41,360 nucleotides of DNA from Phycisphaerales bacterium UBA6054 (GTDB lineage Bacteria > Planctomycetota > Phycisphaerae > Phycisphaerales > UBA1924): contig DIYM01000148.1 in assembly GCA_002429045.1 (NCBI GenBank), forward strand, positions 1 to 41,360, written 5' to 3'. Of this stretch, positions 16,984 through 23,785 are shown piece after piece. A program made the translations under genes and the position numbers. The notes beneath the pieces were generated by a model. It did no database searches and had not been told where the DNA came from. It saw nothing but the letters and a program-made list of their open reading frames with translations. Within the stretch, counting starts at the first letter, position 1, and the number at the start of each line of letters is the position of its first letter.

Positions 16984-19113
16984 TCACGGGCAGCCGGCGT
17001 TGAACTGGTTGATGTACTCGACGATGTCGAAGAAGTTGATGGTGCCGAAGGGGGCGGCGAAGTCCGCGATCGGATCGCCGGCGTTGAACAGCCCGATGTA
17101 CGCGGCGATATCGAAGAAGTTCAGGACGCCGAACGGCGCGGCCAGGTCGGCCGGGCAGGGCGGCGGGCCGTCCTGGAAGTAGCCGACGTACAGGGCGACC
17201 TGGTAGGTCTCGTCCGCGGGCAGGCCCGGATCGAAGTTGACGCTGGTGGGGTTGTTGAACGCACCGTCGCCGTTGACGTCGTAGGTGATGCCGGTCTGGA
17301 TCACGGCCCCGCCGTTGGTCATGGGGTCGGCGGCGTCGAGGGTAGAAACATCGGCGTTGTTCCAGGCGACGTCCGAGACCGCCGATGACCAGACCGAGCT
17401 GGGCGACGGGTTGCTTTGCTGGGTGGCGGTGCCGAGGAAGTCGATACGGTAGTCGAGACCCGAGTTCGGGCCTGAGATGACGGTTCCGACCTCGAGAACC
17501 AGCTCGAGGGTGTAGCTGAACGTGGCCTCGTCGTAGACGGCGCGGATCAGGGCGCCGTCGAAGTCGGATCCGCCGCCGGGCAGGCGGTCGTAGAGCTCGA
17601 CGGCCGCCATGAACCAGACGTTGCCGGCCGCATCGAACGCGGGTGCGGAGACCGACGGGCCGAACGGCGCGCCGCCGGTGACCGAGAGGAGGTCAACCAG
17701 CTGGCCGATCTCGACACCCATGTCGTCGAGGATCGGCTTGCCCGCGTCCATGGTGCCCGAGTTGAACTGATCGATGTAGGCTGCCATGGTCCATTCGACG
17801 ACCCCGGTGTCGTTGGTCCGCCCGACGATGATCTGGTTGACGAAGTCGCCGGTGAAGCCGTTCTCGGAGATGGTGGTCGCGAACAGCGTGTTGCCCGAAG
17901 CGTCGTCTCCGACCGCGACCGTGCCCACGCCGCCGCGGAACGCGGTCGAGCCGGTCACGTGGCGGTTCTGGTACACCCCGGGCGCGTACGTGACGGTGAA
18001 GCCGTCGGCGTTGTCGGTCACGCTGACCGGGACCTCGTAGCCCTGCGCACCGGTGACGGCGCCGGTCGCGTCGACCCCGAACAGGTTGACCGTCGTGGTG
18101 TTGTCGTTGATCAGGTCGTTGCCGGCGTTGGCGAGTGTGTACACGCCGCCCAGCGGGGTGATGCCGCTCTGGCCGAGCGTGCCGCGCTGATCGCCCGAGA
18201 CCGACGAGTCGATGTGATCGGTGGTCGTCGAGGTCCCGCCGGGCGTGGTGCCGAAGCGGTACTGCCCGTCGAAGTTCAGGCCGGCGTACACGCCGTTGCC
18301 CCCGGCGACCGAAGCCGGCACGTTTGCGGGCACGGAGTGGATCGTCGGGTTCGACAGGAGCAGGGCATCGGTCGCGTCCTGCTGCGAGGCGAGCGACGAG
18401 ATCAGGTTCAGCACGCCCGTGTTCCGGTCCGAGAGGCGGGTGCGGTAGACGTTGTGCCCGGAGACCTGATTGGGCCCGGTGAGTCCGCCGTTGAAGGTGT
18501 CGGCGCGGTAGTACAGGTTGCCGTCGGCATCGACGGACGAGCCCCCGAACTGCGAGGAGTCGCCCGTGAAGCCGTCGGAGGTATTCACGGCACCGATGCG
18601 TCGATCGACGTAGAGGCGGTTGGGCTCGGCGGGGTCGTAGTTGATGATGGCGCCGATCAGACCGTTGAAGTTGGTCCCCCCGTCGCTGGTGGCGAACTCG
18701 CTCAAGCCCACCGCGAACTGATTGGCGGTCCCGGTAGGCATCACCGTGGTGCCCGCGGTGTTGTTCTGGGCGCTCACGCCCATGCCGGGCATGTCCCAGA
18801 AGGAATAACCCGGGAGCGAGTAGTCAACGCCCATCAGCAGGTCGGGGCTGATCGAGACGGACGAGCCGAGCGAGTTGAAGTTCGCCGACCCGGACTTGGA
18901 GGTTTTGAGCACCGGGGCGACGCCGAAGGTGTTGCCGAACGAGGTGACCACGGGTGCGAGGTCGACGACGTACGCGGCTCCCCCCTCGGTCCAGGGATTC
19001 AACGCGTCACCGGGCAGGTTGCCGAGGCTGCTGCTCACCGAATCCTGGGCGAGGGCGGCGGTGTTCATGCCGGCGGCGGCAACCAGGGCCGCGATTCCGA
19101 AGTACTGGCGCAT
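16984..19113 (-). CDS. large secreted protein with GC-type dockerin-like tail, function unknown
   Basis: An exported protein of about 709 residues. The signal peptide has a hydrophobic IAALVAAAGMNTAALA core and an A-L-A cleavage site. The body is Gly/Asn/Thr/Ser-rich beta-type sequence without a recognised catalytic motif, suggestive of a surface-layer or beta-propeller-like protein. The last 58 residues are two dockerin-like units, DLAAPFGVLNFFDIAAYIG and DFAAPFGTINFFDIVEYIN, ending FNAGCP, almost the same as in the downstream gene. A related stretch, AAYIDQFNSG, occurs near residue 440. ATG at 19113 is preferred because GGAG lies nine bases ahead; ATGs at 19119 and 19128 are in frame. A hairpin at 19187-19204 lies in its leader. 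Confidence 0.82.
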   Translation of the reverse strand: MRQYFGIAALVAAAGMNTAALAQDSVSSSLGNLPGDALNPWTEGGAAYVVDLAPVVTSFGNTFGVAPVLKTSKSGSANFNSLGSSVSISPDLLMGVDYSLPGYSFWDMPGMGVSAQNNTAGTTVMPTGTANQFAVGLSEFATSDGGTNFNGLIGAIINYDPAEPNRLYVDRRIGAVNTSDGFTGDSSQFGGSSVDADGNLYYRADTFNGGLTGPNQVSGHNVYRTRLSDRNTGVLNLISSLASQQDATDALLLSNPTIHSVPANVPASVAGGNGVYAGLNFDGQYRFGTTPGGTSTTTDHIDSSVSGDQRGTLGQSGITPLGGVYTLANAGNDLINDNTTTVNLFGVDATGAVTGAQGYEVPVSVTDNADGFTVTYAPGVYQNRHVTGSTAFRGGVGTVAVGDDASGNTLFATTISENGFTGDFVNQIIVGRTNDTGVVEWTMAAYIDQFNSGTMDAGKPILDDMGVEIGQLVDLLSVTGGAPFGPSVSAPAFDAAGNVWFMAAVELYDRLPGGGSDFDGALIRAVYDEATFSYTLELVLEVGTVISGPNSGLDYRIDFLGTATQQSNPSPSSVWSSAVSDVAWNNADVSTLDAADPMTNGGAVIQTGITYDVNGDGAFNNPTSVNFDPGLPADETYQVALYVGYFQDGPPPCPADLAAPFGVLNFFDIAAYIGLFNAGDPIADFAAPFGTINFFDIVEYINQFNAGCP

Positions 19114-19186
19114 CTTCATGATCTCCATGAGGTTGTGGGGCAGCGATCGCCCCGGACTCTCTCAACGTCCGTCGGTTTCCCGAGAG

Positions 19187-19204
19187 CGGGCCCCTCCGGG
19201 CCCG
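19187..19204 (-). other. stem-loop in leader of the large dockerin-tailed gene
   Basis: CGGGCCC (19187-19193) pairs with GGGCCCG (19198-19204) around a four-base loop, 74 bases upstream of the 19113 start. No T-run follows on either strand. It could be a leader structure or chance. Confidence 0.3.
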
Positions 19205-19346
19205 GGCACTGTGTCAACAGGCTGGTCGCGGATTGTAGCACAACCCCGGTCCGAAGGGCGTTTTGCTGGCGTTGATAGCGGGTGAATCTTGTGTCAAGGT
19301 GGGGGATCTAGCCGATAACCAGTCCGGGGTTTCAGGGTTCCCGGGC

Positions 19347-20219
19347 TCACGCCGGCAGCCGAGACGCCACGCGGGCCGCCAGCCGGCAGTTGTTCTCGAC
19401 CAACGCGAGATTGGCCCGGAGGGTGGCGCCGCCCGAGATCTCGTGCAGGCGCCCCAGGACGGCCGGGGTCACGCCACGCCCGGTGACGCCATTCTGAGCC
19501 GCCCAGTCCGATGCCTCCGCGAGCCAGCCCTGCCAGTCGGGGTCCGCGAGCTCGTGCTCCTCGGGGATCGGATTGCAGATGAGCACGCCCCGCCGGGTGC
19601 GCTCGATCTCCGAACCGACGAACGCCGCCAGATCGTCAGGATCATCGAACCGTGCATCGACGCCCGCGTCGGAAGTGCGCTGGTAGAACGCCGGGAACGA
19701 GTCTGTCCGGAAGCCCACCACGGGCACCCCGAGTGTCTCGAGCATCTCCCGCGTCGAGACCACATCGAGCAGGTTCTTGACGCCCGAAGCAACAACAGCG
19801 ATCGGGAACCTGGTCAGAGCGGCGAGGTCCGCCGAGACATCCCACCGCTCGCCGTAGCCCAGATGGACCCCGCCGATGCCCCCGGTCGCGAACACCCGCA
19901 CCCCGGCAGCCGCGGCGAGTTCCATGGTGCTGCTGACCGTGGTGGCGGCATGCTGCCCGCGGTGGAGGAGCACGCCCAGATTGGCTGTATTCGCCTTTTC
20001 CACGCGCGGCGCATCCAGCAGGCGGGCGAGTTGATCGCGATCGAGCCCGACCACGGGGCGCCCCGCGACGACTCCAACCGTTGCCGGTTCGCTTCCCTCC
20101 TCTCGCACGATCGCTTCGAGGCGCTCGGCGAGCGGTCGGGCGGCTTCGGAGGGCACGCCGTGGACGAGCAACGTCGTCTCTAATGCGACGCGGTTGACAC
20201 TCGGCGCTGTGCCCGACAT
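19347..20219 (-). CDS. psuG: pseudouridine-5'-phosphate glycosidase
   Basis: A 290-residue PsuG, which splits pseudouridine 5'-phosphate into uracil and ribose 5-phosphate, salvaging a base from degraded RNA. Family landmarks are VALETTLLVHGVP at the start, EKANTANLG, STMELAAAAGVRVFATGGIGGVH, ASGVKNLLDV with the Lys that binds the sugar in the E. coli enzyme, and LICNPIPEEHEL near the C-terminus. Length is normal. The start ATG at 20219 has AGGAGGAGG upstream; the frame to 20291 is not needed. The usual partner, a PfkB-type pseudouridine kinase (PsuK), is not adjacent. Confidence 0.95.
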   Translation of the reverse strand: MSGTAPSVNRVALETTLLVHGVPSEAARPLAERLEAIVREEGSEPATVGVVAGRPVVGLDRDQLARLLDAPRVEKANTANLGVLLHRGQHAATTVSSTMELAAAAGVRVFATGGIGGVHLGYGERWDVSADLAALTRFPIAVVASGVKNLLDVVSTREMLETLGVPVVGFRTDSFPAFYQRTSDAGVDARFDDPDDLAAFVGSEIERTRRGVLICNPIPEEHELADPDWQGWLAEASDWAAQNGVTGRGVTPAVLGRLHEISGGATLRANLALVENNCRLAARVASRLPA

Positions 20220-20287
20220 CGGCGGTCCTCCTCCTGGCTTCCACCGTATGCGGCTCGTGGGCCTGCGGAGTCGGGATACGCCAAACA

Positions 20288-20315
20288 ACAAGCCCCGGCT
20301 TCGGCCGGGGCTTGT
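20288..20315 (-). terminator. terminator of the HU-like gene
   Basis: A 12 bp perfect stem (20288-20299 with 20304-20315) closed by a TTCG tetraloop. On the minus strand it is followed by TGTTTGG. It lies 43 bases after the HU-like stop at 20358 and just before psuG, so it probably ends the HU-like transcript. Confidence 0.75.
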
Positions 20316-20357
20316 GTCTTGATCCTTGTATCTTGATCGAGATGGGGCCCGATCGGA

Positions 20358-20816
20358 TCAGGCGACCATGTCCTTGAGACCCTTGAGCGGGCGGACCTTG
20401 ACGACATTGCGTGCGGGCTTGGCCTTGAAGATGGTTGGTTCCTTGGTGAAGGGGTTGATCCCCTTGCGGGCCTTGGTCGCCGGCTTGCGCTGGACGGTGA
20501 CCTTCATCATGCCGGGCACGTTGAAAACGCCCGCGTTGCCCTTCTTGAGATCGGCGGCCATCATGGTCTGCATGGTCTCGAAGACCGCGGCGACTTCCTT
20601 CTTGGACACGCCGGAGTGCTCGGCGAGGACGGTCATCACCTCGCTCTTGGTCCGGGGCTTGCCCTTGGCTCCCACGATGCGTGCGGGCTTCTTGGCCGGT
20701 GCTTTCTTCGCGACGGCCTTGCGGGCGGGCGCTTTGCGTGTCGCGGTCTTTCGGGTCGTGGTTTTCTTGCGGGCCGGGGCGCGACGTGCGGTCTTCTTTG
20801 CTGCTTTCTTAGCCAT
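20358..20816 (-). CDS. HU/IHF-family DNA-binding protein with H1-like N-terminal tail
   Basis: A 152-residue nucleoid protein. About the first 48 residues are Lys/Ala/Arg/Thr repeats (MAKKAAKKTARRAPARKK and on), like a histone H1 C-tail but placed at the N-terminus. The remaining part is an HU fold: KSEVMTVLAEHSGVSKKEVAAVF helices, LKKGNAGVFNVPGMMKV, and the beta-arm region KARKGINPFTKEP in place of the usual GRNP. The end, VVKVRPLKGLKDMV, matches HU. The ATG at 20816 has GGAGCAAGGA upstream. It should bend and compact DNA; the tail likely adds non-specific binding. A 12-bp terminator hairpin follows. Confidence 0.9.
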   Translation of the reverse strand: MAKKAAKKTARRAPARKKTTTRKTATRKAPARKAVAKKAPAKKPARIVGAKGKPRTKSEVMTVLAEHSGVSKKEVAAVFETMQTMMAADLKKGNAGVFNVPGMMKVTVQRKPATKARKGINPFTKEPTIFKAKPARNVVKVRPLKGLKDMVA

Positions 20817-20876
20817 TCCTTGCTCCAGTTCTCTGCCCGGTCATTCGGGCGGTTTGCGGTGTCCTACCGCGCAGTT

Positions 20877-21698
20877 TTACCGGACCACTTTCGGCGCGGC
20901 AAGGGCGCGCACCCCTGTTTTTGTAGGGTTTTGTGACTTTCTGTGCCCGACGGCGTCAAAAAAACCCTGAAAAACCCCTCCAAAGTCGGCGATGACCGGA
21001 GCGTGATCCGATGCGCCCGCCTCTCTCGCGTCCGTGCCGTGCCGCACATCGATCACCGATTCCCGCAGCGCGGCCGAGACCCAGACCGCGTCGATCCGGA
21101 ACCCGGACCCGGTGCGGCTCGTCCACGTGGCCCCGCGCTTGGACGGTTCGATGATCCGGTACGAGTCTCTGAAACCCAGGGTCCACAGCCGCCCCAGGAA
21201 CCAGCCCCCGGTGAAAGACGCCCCCGACTCGTCGAGCCTGTGTCGGCCTGTGTTCAGGTCGCCCGCGATGAGCATCCGGGCGTCCTTCCGTGAGCCCGCG
21301 AGCCGCACAAGAGCCTGCCAGTACAACGCTTGGCGCTCCACCCCGCACGCATCCGAGCGGCGGGTGTCCGGCGCGTGTACCGCGGTCAGCCAGGCCCCGA
21401 GTTCGGGCAGGTGCACGTCGAGCCAGCGGTGCTTGAAGCGCTCGTCGGGTCCCGGTTCGGCCGTCTCGAGCGGCGTGCGGCTGGCGATCAGCACGCCGTT
21501 GCGTCCCGGGCCCGGGTCGGTGGATCGCTGATGGGTCAGCCCCCGATCGAACAGCACGCCCGCGATCTGTCCGCCTGTCGTTCGCCGGAACTCGGTGAGC
21601 ACCGTGACGTCGGGGCGGAGTTCGCTGAGGCGGACCGCGATCTCCGGCGTCCGCTTCGGGCCCCCGCCATGCAGGATGTTCCACGCGATGAGTCTCAT
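20877..21698 (-). CDS. endonuclease/exonuclease/phosphatase-family protein (cytoplasmic)
   Basis: A 273-residue EEP (DNase I-like) protein without a signal peptide. Landmarks are RLIAWNILHG at the N-terminus, VTVLTEFRR (metal Glu), AVHAPDT, LIAGDLNTGRH and GASDHAPVIADF at the C-terminus, so the catalytic set is complete. The last about 30 residues after that motif are Lys/Ala-rich and not part of the fold; they may be a recent extension. It may act on DNA, RNA or phosphate esters; the sequence does not show which. The gene is divergent from the dehydrogenase at 21743. Confidence 0.82.
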   Translation of the reverse strand: MRLIAWNILHGGGPKRTPEIAVRLSELRPDVTVLTEFRRTTGGQIAGVLFDRGLTHQRSTDPGPGRNGVLIASRTPLETAEPGPDERFKHRWLDVHLPELGAWLTAVHAPDTRRSDACGVERQALYWQALVRLAGSRKDARMLIAGDLNTGRHRLDESGASFTGGWFLGRLWTLGFRDSYRIIEPSKRGATWTSRTGSGFRIDAVWVSAALRESVIDVRHGTDAREAGASDHAPVIADFGGVFQGFFDAVGHRKSQNPTKTGVRALAAPKVVR

Positions 21699-21742
21699 CG
21701 GGCTCCGTCCGAATTCCGCCTGCGGCCCGGATAGCGTACCCG

Positions 21743-22711
21743 ATGACCGATCGCAGACCGTTCATCGCCGTCACCCGTCGCACGCCCGGGACGATCACGG
21801 TCCCGAACACGGATACAAGGGTCCTGGGGGATCGCCAACCGAGCCGCGAGCAGGCTCTTTCGTTCGTCGGCGGAGCCTCGATCGTCGTGTCGATGTTTTC
21901 CGACCGGATCGACGCCGAGTTGCTGGACGCGGCGGGGCCATCACTCCGGGGAGTCTGCAACTTCGCCGTCGGGTACGACAACATCGATCTCCCCGAGTGC
22001 GAGCGGCGGGGGATCACGGTCTGCAACACGCCCGACGCGGTGACCGAGGGGACGGCGAACATCGCGTTCCTGTTGCTGCTGGCGGCGTCGCGGCGCTTGA
22101 TCGAAGCCGACCGATTCGCGCGTTCGGACGCGTACCCGTCCGGCGGGCCCCTCGGGATGGGGGACTTTCTGGGCCAGGATCTCGTCGGCAAACTGCTGCT
22201 GATCGTGGGCGCGGGGCGGATCGGCTATGCCACCGCGCTGCGGGCCAAGGCGTTCGGGATGCGGATCGGGTACGTCGCCCGATCGCGTCACATCGACTTC
22301 GAGATGGGCCCGCTGGGCGCCGAGCGGTTCGGGCTCGATGAGGGCTTGCGGCATGCGGACGCGGTATCGGTCCACACACCGCTGACCGACGCGACACGGG
22401 GGCTGCTCGGGCGAGAGCGGATCGCGTTGCTGAAACCGACGGCTGTTGTCGTCAACACCGCCCGAGGCCCGGTGATCGACGAGTCCGCGCTGGCCGAGGC
22501 CCTGCGAGCCGGGCGGCTGTGGGGGGTGGGGCTGGACGTGTTCGAGAACGAGCCGGAGGTCCATCCGGTCCTGCGGGAGCACCCCCGTGCGGTGCTCACG
22601 CCCCACATCGGCAGTGCGGAGGTCCGCTGGCGCGAGGCGATGGCAGAGATGGTCAGCGCGAACGCGGCCGCCATCCTCTCGGGGCGTGAGCCTCCGAATC
22701 GTGTCGTGTGA
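21743..22711 (+). CDS. D-isomer-specific 2-hydroxyacid dehydrogenase (glycerate/glyoxylate type)
   Basis: A 322-residue NAD(P)-dependent dehydrogenase. It has the substrate-domain loop VGYDNIDL, GTANIAFLLLLAASRR, the nucleotide motif GAGRIGYATALRAKAFGM, NTARGPVIDE with the catalytic Arg, DVFENEPEV with Glu, and PHIGSA with the His. The pattern is that of hydroxypyruvate/glyoxylate reductases (GyaR/GhrB-like), which interconvert D-glycerate and hydroxypyruvate. The start ATG at 21743 follows GGATAGCG, a weak ribosome site. The only neighbour on this strand is the small secreted protein; the gene appears monocistronic. Confidence 0.92.
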   Translation: MTDRRPFIAVTRRTPGTITVPNTDTRVLGDRQPSREQALSFVGGASIVVSMFSDRIDAELLDAAGPSLRGVCNFAVGYDNIDLPECERRGITVCNTPDAVTEGTANIAFLLLLAASRRLIEADRFARSDAYPSGGPLGMGDFLGQDLVGKLLLIVGAGRIGYATALRAKAFGMRIGYVARSRHIDFEMGPLGAERFGLDEGLRHADAVSVHTPLTDATRGLLGRERIALLKPTAVVVNTARGPVIDESALAEALRAGRLWGVGLDVFENEPEVHPVLREHPRAVLTPHIGSAEVRWREAMAEMVSANAAAILSGREPPNRVV

Positions 22712-22727
22712 GTTGGCCTGCTGTTGG

Positions 22728-23090
22728 TCAGCCGCGTTTCGCGGATCCGAACTCGATCTCGATGTAGCGGGCGACGTAGTCGACGATCGAGTCGGTCATC
22801 GGGATGTCGGCGTTGCCCGTCGAGCCGTAGGGCTCGAACCGCATGCCCTTGAAGCGGCTGACGGCTTCCTCGACCGGGAGCCCATACTGCAGAGCGATCG
22901 AGAACGCCCTGCAGAAGGCCTGGCACATGCCCGAGATCGCCGAGCCCTCTTTGGCGATCTTGATGAAGATCTCGCCCGGGGTCCCGTCGGGGTAGAGCCC
23001 GATGGTCAGATAGCCCTCGTGACGATCGATCGTGAACTTGTGGGTGATCGAGTCGCGGGTTGGGGTGAGGGACTGGCGCGTCGCGAGCAT
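22728..23090 (-). CDS. stand-alone TSCPD domain, like the C-terminus of B12-dependent ribonucleotide reductase
   Basis: A 120-residue protein that matches only the C-terminal TSCPD domain of NrdJ. It starts with a TRDSITHKF segment, then GYLTIGLYPDGTPGEIFIKI, AKEGSAISGMCQAFCRAFSIALQYG and FEPYGSTGNADIPMTDSIVDY. The catalytic barrel is absent here, so on its own it cannot reduce ribonucleotides. Free-standing copies are known in several bacteria and may regulate or stabilise NrdJ. ATG at 23090 (AGGA seven bases ahead) is preferred to the GTG at 23108. Whether the main NrdJ gene lies elsewhere, split from this piece, cannot be seen. Confidence 0.8.
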   Translation of the reverse strand: MLATRQSLTPTRDSITHKFTIDRHEGYLTIGLYPDGTPGEIFIKIAKEGSAISGMCQAFCRAFSIALQYGLPVEEAVSRFKGMRFEPYGSTGNADIPMTDSIVDYVARYIEIEFGSAKRG

Positions 23091-23301
23091 GTCTGGTTCC
23101 TGGGTCACGTGTCATCATTGCGGCGGTGCCCGGCACGTCCAGCCGGGCCGATGGCGGACTTGATATCGGACCCAGGGCGGGGGTGGGCTTGAGTTTCACG
23201 GCCAGAACCGGTCCTGGGGGGGCGCGAGAAAACCGACGAAACGGTGCCCTGGGGCAGCCGGCTTCTTGTCTCCGGGATGGGGATGGCCGATACTTGTTCG
23301 G

Positions 23302-23616
23302 ATGAATCGCTCACCGCGGACCACGGACGGGCTGGGATCGGCGGGCACCCTCGCGGTGCTGGCGATCGTGCTGCAGTTGTGGGTGGCCGGGGCGGCTTCG
23401 GCCCGCGCCGAGGCGTGCGACCGGTCGGGCAACTCGATCGTCCACACCATCCGCGACGTGGCGGACCACGCCGCCCCGCCCCTGCCCGGCCAGATGGGCG
23501 AGTCGATCCGCGAGGCCTCCGAGCGCCGGCTTGAGATTGCCGCGCCCAATCAGCCGGCATCGGTGATCCGCTCGGGCGTGTGGCTGACCACGGTCCCGCC
23601 GCCCGCGACCGCCTGA
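23302..23616 (+). CDS. small exported hypothetical protein
   Basis: A 104-residue protein with a signal-type N-terminus (charged start, then TLAVLAIVLQLWVAGAASA, cleavage near ARA). The mature part is short, with one Cys (EACDRSG), a helix around MGESIREASERRLEIA and a Pro-rich end. No known family. There is no strong ribosome site before ATG 23302. It lies between the TSCPD gene (divergent) and secA (same strand, 169 bases downstream). Coding status is plausible but not certain. Confidence 0.5.
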   Translation: MNRSPRTTDGLGSAGTLAVLAIVLQLWVAGAASARAEACDRSGNSIVHTIRDVADHAAPPLPGQMGESIREASERRLEIAAPNQPASVIRSGVWLTTVPPPATA

Positions 23617-23785
23617 CCGAGCGTCCCGGCGATCCGCCGGTCTGACGCTCCCCGGCAGCCCATCCCAATCAACCCAGCGAACAAACCGATGCGTGGACCG
23701 AGGGCGATTCCTCGGCGCGTGTCCGAGCAGTATCCCGCCGAGCGGGGTTCCGACCCCTCGGCTTCAGCAGCAAGGCATACCCGAC

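Noticed and set aside
17959..19275. Plus-strand frame of 438 codons opposite the large dockerin-tailed gene
   Set aside because: Low-complexity Arg/Gly/Val sequence opposite a gene with a clear signal peptide and conserved tail.
23091..23301. Possible cobalamin riboswitch upstream of the TSCPD gene (GCTGCCCC on the minus strand)
   Set aside because: Only this one short motif fits; the other conserved blocks of the B12 riboswitch are missing.
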